From Cristatella mucedo (taxonomy: Eukaryota > Bryozoa > Phylactolaemata > Cristatellidae), in the NCBI GenBank assembly GCA_009760855.2, contig WPIO01000052.1, forward strand, positions 2,794,501-2,858,500: a stretch of 64,000 nt of DNA. The letters are read 5' to 3'. The notes beneath the pieces were generated by a model. It made no database searches. It worked only from the letters and a program-made list of their open reading frames with translations, and was not told the DNA's origin. Of this stretch, positions 1 through 50,382 are shown one piece after another; position 1 is the stretch's first letter; each line of letters opens with the position of its first letter. The translations under genes and the position numbers were made by a program.

Positions 1-119
1 CCACCACTTGCAGTGAGCAAGCAGTAAAGGATTGCCCGCTGCATGACTTGAACCCTAAACCTGGGTCGTGAAGTGCGTGCGAGTGCTTCTTGCCGTTGGG
101 CTACGACTCAAAGGCACCT
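1..119 (-). mobile_element. SINE-1 copy, truncated by window edge
   Basis: Read on the minus strand this stretch has the tRNA-like head (degenerate A box, then a 'cgacccaggt' stem and a degenerate B box) followed by the SINE-1 body motif 'gggcaatcctttactgc' and 'cactgcaagtggtgg'. The same order of motifs recurs at 9322, 10658, 46236, 54478, 55017, 57550 and 58951. The 3' end of the element is cut off by the window start. The B box is diverged, so this is an old copy. Confidence 0.7.
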
Positions 120-843
120 GGTCTAGTTAAGGCAAGTGTGTACTATGTAGTCACTTTGTCCACCTAGGTTTACGTGCAACCTCAAAATCCTTGGGCATTC
201 AATATCCAGTCTTACCGTACACCGTGCATTAGACCTAGCTGTCTGTAGCAATTGCCCTGATCGGTCTCTGATACGATGGCAAGCTGGTTAGTTTAGCAAT
301 CAACAGGAGCAACAGAAAAGTCGTTGTAGTATCATTGCTAAGACTGAAATGCTCATCGGTTTGGTATACTCGGCTCTGGACGTCTTTTAAAGAATGGTTG
401 GCAGGGCTTGCTGTCTGAGTGCATGCTTTTATAGTAGCACAGGTACTAAAAGCATGAGGTCTGTGTGCCCCGGCTTGGTGCCAGTGTAGCCTGTCTTAGG
501 TACGTGCTACCCTTGGACCTTGGTATGTAGGTGGCAGTCGCAAAACGTGGATGGTGGCCTGCATCTGGTCATTGTTTACATTACCTAGAGTCCAGCTATT
601 TCGACCAATGCTGCCTGCTTTCTTCCTGATTCGGGCTGTGAGTACTCTCTGAATCGTTTTTTTCTTTAGTGTCTTAGGGCCATTGTTCAACTTAAGTTTC
701 TGTCGTTTATCGTTCAATTTCCTGCACGTTTCACCCTATAAGATAGTCGTTAGGGCAAGCTGTATTTGTGCATTTGTCGGCTTTGTCTGCACTTTTTTTC
801 AAAATCGGTAGTATCACAGGCCTTTTTCTCACTTCTCGTCCAG
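120..843. other. Non-coding stretch, probably MRCK intron
   Basis: No exon could be recognised here. The next upstream MRCK exon should encode the end of the PH domain and finish in phase 0 to join the exon at 844; no such segment with a matching splice donor was seen. Open frames on either strand in this interval do not resemble any known domain. Interpreted as an intron of the MRCK gene. Confidence 0.5.
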
Positions 844-11621
<10,778 letters not shown>

Positions 11622-13068
11622 TACACTTTTCTAACGGCACATGTCGTCTTCAGCCTCCCGGTTATAAAGGCCCATGGTATTACCTTACAAGCTGTTTACC
11701 AGAGCTCGTGAGCTCGTGTCGTTGTTGCAAGGTGTGCCCTGGCTGATCCGCATGCCTGCCATCAGACTATCGTAGTTGAGGATCATAATCTCGGTGTGAA
11801 CAAATTGTCAGTCAACCTGGCACAGCCTCGTGCTAGCCAGCACACCAAGCTAGGCTCGCTCACTGCTTCTTCTAAATCGATACGTCGATCAACTCCACTG
11901 CCGGGCAGGGATAAGCCCACCGCCATCACCCTGCCTGGTTTTTTTGCCCTCTTAAGTGTCCATCAGCCCAGCGTTTTCCCCTTTGTAAGGGGTGGCATCC
12001 AGGCTCACAGATAGCAGCAGCAGGTGCACACCACGAGGGTTCACGTCTCGACAGCTGGACGGTGCTCGCTACGTGCTTCTCTTGGTGTGCCTGCTGCTGG
12101 CACAGGCTGCTGGCTCATCTTGCTCACTACCTGGAGGCAGCTCGAGTCCCTGCTGACTTTTGCCGACAAGCTCCTTGCATCTAGGTCGTCGAAGGGCCCG
12201 AGTCCGTAGATGTGATTAATGTGCTACTGTGCGGCAATGGCAGGCATTGTTATTTAACCCTCAATTTTCTATTATTGTGCATACATCTCTCTGCAAGAGT
12301 CTTGCTGGCAATCGTAGAGAATTTTTTTTGCCGGTGAACTTGGCTAACATGGCCAGCTTTGACCACGCATGTCTCCAACATATCCAAGAAGTCGCTGGAG
12401 TTGTTTATATCAGTTCCCTTTTCTACACTCCAATCGTCTTCTTGCCAAGTGCAGTTGATTGCCGGCTTGCTCCGTCGGGTGTCTAGCTGTCGACATACTT
12501 TGTGCACCTGCAGTGCCTCGGTGTAGTGATACTATGTGGCCTCTGTGTGTTAGGTCTATAGGTGTAATATCTTGTAATCACTTAACGTGGAGAACCGAAT
12601 ACATGTTTCATATTTATTTGCATATTGCATGGGTTCAGTTAAGCAGAGCTTACGGGGATGTCTGCGGCTAGTGCAATAGCATAAATGCTGAGCTGGTGTG
12701 AGCCGTTTGTTTTCTGTCTGCACAATTGTACAACCGTGTTCACATTTTGTCTGCTAACTGCCTACTTGATGTCATACTGATTGCGGTATTTATGATAACC
12801 ATTTTGTACGATGCTAGTTTTTCAATACACGATTTAAAGTTCGCACTGAATGTTTTGTACTTACTACTTTACCGAATGTGTACTTGGAGGGTTTGTCATT
12901 GATTGGTACCGTAAGTTGCATATTTAGCTTCCACAGCTGGTCAGTTTCTTGTTATCATCAAGACATCCATGAACCTGCAACAGACCCGTCACCCGGTTTG
13001 AGCTTCTCTGCAAGTTTGAACATATGAGACCGATCTTGCCTTCTTCCCTTACCTGTTTTCCAGTGATG

Positions 13069-13104
13069 CAATGTGTGTGTGTATGTGTGTGTGTGTGCGT
13101 GCGC
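13069..13104 (+). repeat. (GT)n microsatellite
   Basis: A run of GT units with a few substitutions, ending in 'gcgtgcgcatgc'. Confidence 0.85.
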
Positions 13105-13382
13105 ATGCAAGGGCACAAGCCGGTATTAGTCTTTAATTACCATCAGACAATATGTCGAGTTTGCCTGGTAACAAATTAGGATTCAAAATCCCGCCACCCT
13201 AACCGCTAGTTGGTAGTCTCGAGGTCATGTTTTCTCAAGCAATGCTCGTGCAAGCCTGTCACAAAAGCACATTGCAGGCTGACGTGGCGTAAAGAATGTG
13301 GCCGATGCCCTAACTCCGTGGACCTTCCCTTCCCTAAGGCCTGTTCGGTGGCTTGCTGCTGCGACGTGCTAAGTCAAGGTTT

Positions 13383-13425
13383 CCTCCTCCTCCTCCTCCT
13401 CCTCCCCCTCCTCCTCCTCCTCCTG
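13383..13425 (+). repeat. (TCC)n microsatellite
   Basis: About 14 TCC trinucleotide units with one C-rich interruption. The Leu-rich open frame across it is not a gene. Confidence 0.9.
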
Positions 13426-13580
13426 CCACTATAGATCGTATGTGCCAAAGTTCATAACGTAAGCCGTAATCATTCCTAAGAAATGAACTGCCAAGTACTT
13501 TTTATTGACTACTGCTTGGACTAATGACATTTCTCTCCATCAGCTCAAATGTGATGTGACTGACTCATCCCGTTGTGGGC

Positions 13581-13586
13581 AATAAA
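13581..13586 (+). other. Candidate poly(A) signal AATAAA for MRCK
   Basis: First canonical AATAAA downstream of the MRCK stop at 11621. The distance (1.96 kb) is long but possible, and variant signals closer to the stop could be used instead. Transcript data would be needed to accept it. Confidence 0.2.
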
Positions 13587-13814
13587 AGGAGCAGAAGTGC
13601 TTCATAAAAATTCGTCCACGATTGAGCTTGCACCTTTACTACACAGTTGACATTTCAACCATGTTGTGATTTTAATTCATTGTGATTTCAGTCCCACAGA
13701 AGACAATATTGGGTCGGTTAGTATTAGGTCGCTCGAATGTGTATTTAATTTACCTACGTATGATCTCCATCGCATTTGCCTTTACGAAGTCGGTGTTACG
13801 CTGGAGTTCCTACG

Positions 13815-14290
13815 GAGCATTCGAACCGTGAGCGGCTTTTGGTACGCATTTAGTGACCAACTGGCTTGATCTCAGGCAGCAAAAAAAAAAGTGAGAAGCG
13901 GCACTTAGTGCGGAAGACTGCCGAGGACGTGAGTAGCATGAAAGTAGTAGCTCGTGAAGGCTAGATAGGATTGCTAGAGCTGGCAGGAGAGATGCTTTGT
14001 AAGAATCGTGGAAGTGAAAATACGGTCTAGGACCGCTGAGCTAAAGCTTCTGTTGCAAATGGTTCGTAAGTGCAAGAATAATTTATTGGCCTGAGAGGAT
14101 CTGAGGGCTCGAAAAGGCTTAAACTGGTGGTGCAGCAGTTTGGCTACGATGATAGAGGGTCCTATCAGTAGTGGGCCATGTGCGTTAGGCTAACAGTGTT
14201 GCTCTGTATCCATCCATTGGTCAACCGGGAGCCATTGCAGCTCCACCCTCCCAGAGGCCACATTCGTCGGCAGCTGCAATGGTATAGTGG
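13815..14290 (-). mobile_element. LINE-B fragment, decayed
   Basis: On the minus strand this aligns by eye along its length with the better LINE-B copy at 33813-34445. Shared blocks include the segments near 14020 ('gaccgctgagctaaagcttc'), 14090-14130 and 14195-14240 ('ttgctctgtatcc', 'ggtcaaccgggagccattgc'). Frames are broken by stops and indels. It lacks the final 3' segment present in the copies at 33.8 and 45.9 kb. Confidence 0.75.
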
Positions 14291-15109
14291 CGTTTTTTGG
14301 TATACCTGCCTATACTGCCTGAATTGTAGTTGTCCAGTCAATATAGAACCAGCGAGCTATATTCGTGAAATTGAAAAATAGATCCGCCGACCGAAGTTGA
14401 TGAAATTGCAGAAGAAGCACATGGGTGGAAAGCTTTGGAGGGGAGCCAGTGGTCGTGGAAAATGCTGCCATCATTAGCTTCGGCAATCGCAAAGTCAACA
14501 CTAGTCTTACTAACTTGAGATTTGACATACTTTTCTCCCTAATTGTAGAGGTTCGACGTGCTTTGGATTTGTTTCGTCGTTTTATTTCATCGCTCCTCAC
14601 ATTCCACATTTAACTCCTTGCTTCGGTATCAGTTTGGGTGTTAGCTTTTACGTGCAGGCAATCTTGCACTCGTACTAAAGTACTGCCGCTGAATCAGAAA
14701 CAAGTCGATTCCCTTGGGTTAAGCATAAAGCTGAAAGGCCGCCGAGATATGAAACCACCCGTCTCAGAAACCTTTTTTGTACAGCATTTGTGTCTGGCTT
14801 CGATTACTCAAACGCGTATCCCACACACGAATACTCGCCAGGCTGTAGAAGAACCAGTTAGTCAGTCGATTTATAAAGCACGAGCGAACGATTACGAATA
14901 GAATAGCGGTCAGTGGCTGTTTCTCTTCCGCCGAGTTACTGGTTTCAAGCGTAAAGCTTGAAGCTTTTAATGTTGCTCTGACAGACTCAGGCGAAAAGCT
15001 TAAATCGTCGCGTACACTGAGTCGCCTAGCTAAGTAGCCATCGAAGTGAATAGTATATAGACAGAGCATTTTGACGCACGGATGGCTATATTTTGAGGGC
15101 ATTGATTAT

Positions 15110-15170
15110 ATTATATTATATATATTATATATACTGTATATATTATATCATGTATTATATACATTGATTA
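15110..15170. repeat. AT-rich palindromic repeat
   Basis: About 60 bp of 'tatat' repeats with small inverted repeats; low complexity. Confidence 0.7.
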
Positions 15171-15467
15171 TGTTTTAGGGCATATACTGAAAGCACTCGC
15201 TGCCGCTTACTCCGTGGCGTGGCTGCGACTAGGAAAACGCAGCATTCTCAAGGGCGCTCAAGGGCCTGACACAGACGTAACTATGTTCATTGGCTGTGTG
15301 ACAACGGCGGCCACTCAATCTTTCACTCAAAAAACCTTCATGAGAGCTTAAAATACCAATTTCAGCACCATACAGACGCTGTTTCAATACGAACCCAATG
15401 GACTGACAGTATAAGAGGTATAGCGAGCATGTCGTTTACGTCGTATCCGGCCAAGGCAAGCCGAATT

Positions 15468-15590
15468 GGTTTGGACCAGGGGCACAGCGCTCACCTTTGA
15501 CGACCGAGATCGTGGGCTCGAGCCCTGTAACATATGTAAAGCACCTGGAAAGAGACTAAGCTCCCCTACTGCGCTATTCAAATTTGACTA
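15468..15590 (+). mobile_element. SINE-2 copy
   Basis: tRNA-like head 'ggaccaggggcacagcgctc' with B box 'gggctcgagccc', then 'catatgtaaagcacctgg' and 'agagactaagctcccc', which is a diverged LINE-A-type tail. The last hairpin arm is weak ('tgcgctattcaaatt'). Confidence 0.82.
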
Positions 15591-16429
15591 GCAAATCTTA
15601 TCTACAGACATGACAACTGAAGATGGTTTGGGTGACGCTAGGGAGATCATACCTTCACTTCAAGGACTTCGTAATTACGAGGAGGCGAAGTGCTGTATAT
15701 TCAGATAGCACATCCTGTCTTGTTCATGGGAAGATCTTAGCGGGTTGTACGGTTATCTCTCCTAGTCAGTGCCTTAAGAGGCTGGTCCAAGATTTGTTAT
15801 ATCTTTGGAATCGTGAGAACTATTTGCTAATTAAAGCTTGCTTATACCGCTAAGACTAAATCGGTGCTAACTTATCAACTGCAAATTGTTAGGGCCTCTT
15901 GTTTTGGTGAGAATGAACGCACAGGGAGAATTCAATGAAAGATTTTTTACCTTTACTGCAGCTCAACACCAGGGTGAATGAGCTGGGTCTGTAATTCATG
16001 GCTACTGCTTCACTTGCAGCGAACTATAAAGCGCCTAGATAGAGATCTGGTTATCCAATGGTGCTATAGGAAAGACACTATTATTGTTGTTATTATTACT
16101 ATTTTCACTATAACTACTATTACCATCATGGTCAAGTTAGAGAATGTTGTGATGTCTGGTGGTAGCGAGTTCCTGATGTTGACCGCACAAGAACTGTCGA
16201 CATGCTTCCCACGGGATGCCAGGCTGGTTAAAGAGTTAATGACGGCGAGTAATCGGAATTACCCTTCTTACTAATATTCTTACTTATCTCTGTCCTTTCG
16301 TGAAAGCGGTCGCTTGAATGGTTTGCAGCTAGAGTCGATCGCGTCTTGAGCTCTTCGCTTCTAACCTCTTGCTGGGATGTGTCTGTCGGATGGACAAGTC
16401 AAGCCACCAAACTAAATCGCTGAATATGG

Positions 16430-16640
16430 AATATTAAATATTGAATATTGAAGTACTGAACACAGAGAGTCAGAGAGAGAGCGAGGAAGCGAGAGGAATG
16501 AGGAGCGTCAGTCCGGCGAGAGAGAAGAGAGGAAGAGGCTGAAAGTCGCACGATCGGCCAGACGCAGCTCATGCTATGGGAGTGGCAGAACTGAGACCGA
16601 TAATTGCTTGCGTCGGCTCTGCCCCCTGGTTGATTAATGG
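16430..16640. other. Unclassified sequence with short GA-rich run
   Basis: Contains repeated 'aatattgaatattg' near 16430-16450 and an 'agagagagcgaggaagcgag' run. No gene or known repeat was recognised. Confidence 0.3.
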
Positions 16641-16804
16641 GCAGCAAGTGGCTCCAGTTGCTGGCTGAGAGAGCTGGAATGGCGGCGGCATCTTAGGCTG
16701 TACAGAAAGTTAAGGTTAAGTTAAGCGGCCGATGGCCGTTACGCTCAAAGTTTGGCCCAGCGCTTATGGTGCTGGCCCCGACTGAGGTCATGGTGAATGT
16801 AGGG

Positions 16805-16957
16805 GCCGCGATAGTCCAGGAGGTAAGGTGCTCTGTCTTAACGACCGAGGTCATGTGTTCGAATCAGTGGGCGATCCCTTATTGCCAACTGCAAGCGGTG
16901 TTGGCAGCGGTTAAGGCTCTACTGCCACTATAAAATGAGGCTGTTAAATCAGCTAAT
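16805..16957 (+). mobile_element. SINE-1 copy (first half of a tandem pair)
   Basis: Head 'ccaggaggtaaggtgctctg', a B box reduced to 'gtgttcgaatc', then the SINE-1 body 'ttattgccaactgcaagc', 'ctactgccactataaaat' and end 'gctgttaaatcagctaa'. A SINE-2 fragment follows immediately. Confidence 0.85.
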
Positions 16958-16962
16958 AAATT

Positions 16963-17055
16963 TAATGGCCGAGGTCTTGGGCTCGAGTTCCACGGCATAT
17001 GTGAAGCACCTGAATAGATATTAAGTTGTATTAGGGCGCTGTACAAATTAATCAT
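16963..17055 (+). mobile_element. SINE-2, 5'-truncated, abutting SINE-1
   Basis: Begins inside the head ('ggccgaggtcttgggctcga'), continues 'gcatatgtgaagcacctg' and ends 'ttagggcgctgtacaaatta'. The lost 5' part of the head and its position directly behind SINE-1 suggest insertion at the SINE-1 3' end or joint mobilisation. Confidence 0.8.
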
Positions 17056-17356
17056 ATCGTGTTAAAGCGAGCCATCCATTTTCAAAGTTTAAGACGACCT
17101 CTAGTTGAAAACTATAAACAGTTACAGAAAAAGTTAGTCATATTACCTCCAGATATTTTTTTAGCAAGTTAGCAAAGCATTGTCCCACTTTGTCGTTCTC
17201 TGACTAGGTCTCTATAGGCTTGAGTCACCAGCCACCAAGTGAATCAACTCAACTACAGCGTTCAACAGACAAAGCAGATTGAGCTGTCTTGGTAGCATCT
17301 GCGTGGAAATCAGTTAAAATTCACTCATTATTCCACCCTTGCCTTTCTCTTGCTTG

Positions 17357-17400
17357 CTCTCTCTCTCTCTCTCTCTCGTTTGCTTTCTTCTCTCTCTCTT
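17357..17400 (+). repeat. (CT)n tract
   Basis: Short CT microsatellite with a central 'cgtttgctttctt' interruption. Confidence 0.85.
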
Positions 17401-17405
17401 CCTTT

Positions 17406-17550
17406 ATAAATAAATAAATGTAATTCATTTGTATAGCGCCCAAGAGAACTTAATCTCTATTCAGGCGCTTCACATATGCCTCGAGGCTCGAGCCCACGAC
17501 CACAAGCCAGACCTTGGTCGGGGGGGGGGCGAGCACCTTAATCCTTTCTC
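17406..17550 (-). mobile_element. SINE-2 copy
   Basis: On the minus strand it has head elements with B box 'gggctcgagcc', 'catatgtgaagcgcctga' and 'agagattaagttctcttggg', then 'cgctatacaaatgaatta' and an (ATTT)n 3' tail. The head is interrupted by a run of C (G on plus) at 17520-17529. Confidence 0.82.
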
Positions 17551-19349
17551 TTTCTCTCTCTCGCTCTCGCTCTTTCAATCTTGGACCTATGTTTTGGCAG
17601 CCGCTGCCAAGATCCTCAGTCACTCCCAGTAGAAGAACTGCCTCCGGCTATTAATGGCGTATGCAGACCTGGCATCAGTGCCTGCGAGCGTGAAAATGAT
17701 GGGCAATTGGTCGCAGACGGCCACAAACTTTAACAGGAGCTAATAAATAGCACCAACAGGCGTGAAGCTCTGGAAAACACGTCAATGATGCCTTGCAGAT
17801 CAAAGCTCCTACCACAGGCTACTCCGTTTCTCAAGCTGACATCCCCACCTTGAGTATCATTTATCGCTCGAGCCAGCCTTCCGGTTCGCCATTGACCTTT
17901 GCGAGGTCACGAGTAATAAATTGCATCTGCTGGGAAATAATCTTCACAGTTTTCCGATAAAGCTTTCACATACATATACCTATAGTCGCTCATAAATCTA
18001 CTAGTTGCATCCGTGTCTGCTTTACCGTTAGTGGAGGCGCTCATGCATAGCTTTAAATCATTTAAAAAATGAAAAAGCAATAAGATTTTGCAAGGCCTCT
18101 TTAACTGAACGGTCAAAAGTCCCAGTCCGGGTGAGCCGGCTGATTTCTGATGCTGAAAACGCATGTGCAGGACAGCGAGAGAATAAAATATTCCGCGAGT
18201 ATGTATTTCGAATCTTCTTCAGAATGCAATACACCAAGACAACTCACATTCTGAGGTATTGGCCGGTCAGTGGCCCACCCAGTAAGCCATGTTGCAGTGT
18301 GAAAGCGGTCGTATAATCTCCGCTGTTGTGTTATTGGAATATGCACTTGCTACTCATCGAGATTTTAAATTTACGTGCGAACTTTGCCATAAACTATATT
18401 AAGCCACATCAAGAAATTTCAATGTTGACATCTCTGTCACAAAGCTTGATTTCCTGACTGTTCTGGGTGTGCTTGAGAAGGGATTTCCAGCGGCAGATAG
18501 CGCGGACTCGAGCTAGTAAGCCTGATCTGCTAGTACCTCGAGTGAATTTCAAGTTATCTCTCATATTACGAAGAGAACGCGGACGCCTTCAGCCTTTGGG
18601 AAGTGCTATAAGTGCTTACTATGCTTCGCGTTAATATTAAAGATTGCTTTGCTTTTCAGAGTTACATTGTTCGTGTAGAGCCACGAAGCTTCTTAGTCAG
18701 TTGCTTTGAGCATTGGATAGACATAGCAGCTTTCGAAACTCAATCGATCCCAATCAACAAAGCAGAAAGAGGATTGTAAATAATATAGGCTGACCTAGAA
18801 ATTATCCCAGGGACCTATGTCTTGACTTTGGTTGAGTTTACAGGTTGGTCCTTCGGGAGCGTTGATTCTTCCAGTCAGCTAGGCGTATCCGTTGCGTCAT
18901 TTATATGCCGAAGTGTGCATGCATCGTGTACTGTGCATGCAAATAAACAAGCGAGGCTGCTCCAATAACTTCTAAAAATCTAAAATCAGCAAATTGCGAT
19001 TCAGCTCACATATCCGGTCTTTCTAGCAACCGCTGAACACCCAAATAGCACATTCAGATTTTTTGGCAAAAGTCGGAGTCTCTGACTCATCACTGGCACT
19101 TATAAACTGCTGCAAGAGCCCCAGCGATATCATAGCACTGCAGATATAGTTATCGCAGGACACTTTGAACCAGCAGATGCCTACGGGGTACTTTCGTGAT
19201 ATTTCGGGGCATGCTACACCAGCATAAACTTGAATGATGCAGCATTATGAAAATGCTGCCCATCCAACCAGACTTTCGTATCCAAAGAGTGTACTGCCTC
19301 GGCTGCGGAGTCCAGCATTCAACGTGGATACTGAAAAGAGAGCACACTT

Positions 19350-19519
19350 GTAAATTCTTCCTTCCTTCCTTGTCTTGCGAATTCTTCCTTCCTTCTCTAG
19401 CAAATCCTAATTTCCTCTTCTTGTGAATTATTTCTTCTTTCCTTCTCTCAAAAATTCTGACTCTATTCTCTTACAAATTCTTCCTTCCTTCTCAAGCCAG
19501 TTCTTCTTTTCTTCTCTGG
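19350..19519 (+). repeat. Minisatellite, about 24 bp x 7
   Basis: Seven diverged units of the type 'caaattcttccttccttctc' plus 3-4 bases cover 170 bp, mean unit 24.3 bp. Units 1, 2 and 6 are nearly identical; units 3-5 and 7 are diverged. No Ser/Leu-rich gene is implied. Confidence 0.8.
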
Positions 19520-20092
19520 CGAAACAGAAATCGCTGCAGAAGCTTGTGTTAGCATCAGCGGCGCGTAGTAGCACATTCTATCCGCTCTTTCATTTGCTCC
19601 AATTCCTGCTATTCCGCTTCGATGTATTTCTCTTTTTTGGCTTAACTGAATGCGAATCGCTGGATTTTTTCCGTGTCTTGGGCTCTTACACATACCAGAG
19701 CCTCTAGAAAACTAGAAGGCTCTTTAGGTCATGCATACTGGAGCGGTCTTCCATCAACTGGAGCGGTTCATGGGACGGGTCATCGCCCATTGATGAACTG
19801 AGGTGCTGGGCGTCGCTGCTGGTAACTGTATTCCCCGAACATGCATCTAGAAGAGAAAAGGAATAGTGGAAGGGTCCGGTACATGGAGATAGCAAGAAAG
19901 GCATGGCAAGATTGTAGCGTATGTGCGAGTCACCGACACATTTATTTTAGTCTTTATTTATATATTTCGCTTCTTTTTGCTGCCAAGTTATGTCTAGATG
20001 ATCAAAAGGTATGTTGCTGTGGCTCCATTGCTCATGAGCTCGTGATAAGGAAACCTGATCTGTTTACTACGTTTGTTACTCACTTATTTACA

Positions 20093-20095
<3 letters not shown>

Positions 20096-20170
<75 letters not shown>
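20096..20170 (+). repeat. (TA)n microsatellite
   Basis: About 37 uninterrupted TA units. Confidence 0.97.
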
Positions 20171-20171
<1 letters not shown>

Positions 20172-20439
20172 TGTCAGACTTACGATGGTTATACTGAAGA
20201 AAATTCGGAGATTATATACAAAAATCGAAACTCAAAATGTTTTCAAAAATTTTTCCCAATCCGTGGGATTTGACAACGCCGGAAACAGTAGGGAAGAAAC
20301 GATGTCTGACAGCTATAAATCGTGGGTACCAATCTTTTTACCGTTCCCTATCTGTTTCTTAAGTCAGGGGCTGGCTATACATGTATATACTTTATCTCTA
20401 CTAATTAAAGTGAGAAAGTCCGCTCCTCCGGCACGCAGC

Positions 20440-20880
20440 AAGATTCACTTCCGTTAACTTACTGTTTACCTATATCTCGTACAATCTTCAAACCTTTGGA
20501 GAACGTGAATTTAGTTCGTATGCTCCCAAAGCCTGGAATTCACTCCCCACTTGCGTCACGACATCCCCTGACTTGACCACATTTAAAAAGAAATTAAAAA
20601 CGCACCTATTTATGACAGCATTTAGTGGGTCCCTGTGTTTTGACTTCTATGCGCTTATGCGCGCTGATACTGTGCATGCTGCCACTAACCACGCTTGCAT
20701 GCTGACCCTGTGCACGTCACCTCTATCCACGTTGTTCTTATTGTCTATTGAGCATGATACCACTAATCATTCGATTATGTTTCCTTTGCAGCAAATGTAA
20801 AGTGCCTACAAAGAGATTGAGTCTCCGAGGGCGCTTGATCAAGTTTTTTATTCTTCTTCTTATTATTATGATTATTCCGC
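20440..20880 (+). mobile_element. LINE-A 3' fragment
   Basis: Carries the end of the LINE-A reverse-transcriptase frame ('gttcgtatgctcccaaagcc', frameshifted), then the family's 3' UTR and terminal stem-loop 'aaagtgcctacaaagagatt' ... 'cgagggcgcttgatcaa', then a TTA-rich tail. Same order as copies at 31037, 55330 and 59336. 5'-truncated, as usual for LINEs. Confidence 0.88.
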
Positions 20881-21712
20881 CACATGGCAAGATGTCGCAG
20901 CGTTGTCTTCATTGACTATGACTACTTCTACTACGAACCAGCGGAGCGAGTCCACAGGCAGTGAGCTCTTGTATGCCTAGATACGTGCATTTTTGTCTGA
21001 AACTCCTTCAAACCATGAAAATTACATGTGCTATCACGCTGGGTTCGAACAGGATCTTCTCTCGCATTTATAACTATTGTTTAGGCGCAGTGCCTGTGCG
21101 TAGTGCAGGTATTCGGACACTAGCGGAGCACGTCAGCAATAAAGTGTGCCCATACCTTAAAGCAAGTCCGGATCCATGGCATACAAAGTCTATTCGACCG
21201 TGGCGGAAGATTACAGGCGTCCAGTATCGACCAATGCATACAGCAACGTGTGCACGTCACCAGAACACCGCTTAACTTTCGACGGGCGCCAAGTCTCGGA
21301 CGCAACTCCCGCCCGGTTCGAAACCTAGAGCACAATTGGCTGCCAATTTCATTTCCGGGCTTCGATACTGCCTAACCTCGGTGTGTGATACAATAGATTC
21401 CTAGTCGTTATAAATTCGGAACAGTGACTCATATTTCGTCTGTCAAAAACTGGCTTGTCCAGCCAGCCGTCGTTTCACTAACGTCGCTGGAACGAAATTA
21501 TAGCTTACGGGGTGCCCGTTACAAAAATCACTAAAGGTCGGCCATGATGCCGAAGCTAAGCGCGAGATCGAGGCTTGGCGCAGTAATTCCGCCCACCGAC
21601 GGTTCGAGTGAGCTGGGGCGCCGACAGCGCTGCTGCGCTGCAACTGTCCGACACCAAGGCGGATATTCGCTGCCTCGCAGAGCGTGTTTCGGGTACGATG
21701 CGGAGCGCGAGT

Positions 21713-21718
21713 TTTATT
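21713..21718 (-). other. Candidate poly(A) signal of mAChR gene
   Basis: AATAAA on the minus strand, about 270 nt downstream of the receptor stop codon at 21991. Position and strand fit a normal 3' UTR end. Confidence 0.4.
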
Positions 21719-21990
21719 TCGAGTATCTGCACCACTCGCACCGACGCAAGCAGTCGGGCGCCACAAGCGTACAATAATTGACAATAGTTCAGCTATTGTA
21801 GAAGCGTGCGACGAGGAACAAGCTGTCGACCCGCCGTTTCTTCGAGCGTCGACGATGTGAAATCCGTCTGCTGCCTGACGGCTGGCACGAGCGCCGCCGC
21901 GAAGCATCGTGCGAGCGCAGTTTCGCGCCAACGCGGGAGCGCGTCGCGTCGCGTTGAACGTCCAGTCCAGGCAGCAGGAAGGAGGCGTCG

Positions 21991-50317
<28,327 letters not shown>

Positions 50318-50382
50318 TGCGTCGGTCCATTCATTTGCGTGGCGCTAGCGAAAGCCAGCAGACGGCATTGCGGCTAGGAAGG
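50318..50382 (-). other. mAChR: mAChR 5' UTR segment with upstream ATGs
   Basis: A strong acceptor 'cttgcttcttgcag' ends at 50383 (minus), so the start-codon exon may begin at 50382. Three ATGs precede the main start: one opens MPSAGFR and stops; one opens a 16-codon frame overlapping the start; one opens a 207-codon overlapping frame. The two nearest have pyrimidines at -3, so leaky scanning to the main ATG is plausible. Confidence 0.4.

Larger units (their letters stand above)
11622..21990. other. Intergenic region between convergent genes
   Basis: The first part is presumably MRCK 3' UTR. The first AATAAA after the stop is at 13581, almost 2 kb downstream. The rest holds SINE copies (15468, 16805, 16963, 17406), LINE-B (13815-14290), LINE-A (about 20440-20880), a 24-bp minisatellite (19350-19519) and simple repeats. 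No protein gene was recognised on either strand, including in the 12.0-13.0 kb and 17.6-19.3 kb stretches. Confidence 0.7.

Noticed and set aside
490-720. 73-codon minus frame of basic composition just before the MRCK exons
   Set aside because: Opposite strand to MRCK, no domain, probably intronic noise.
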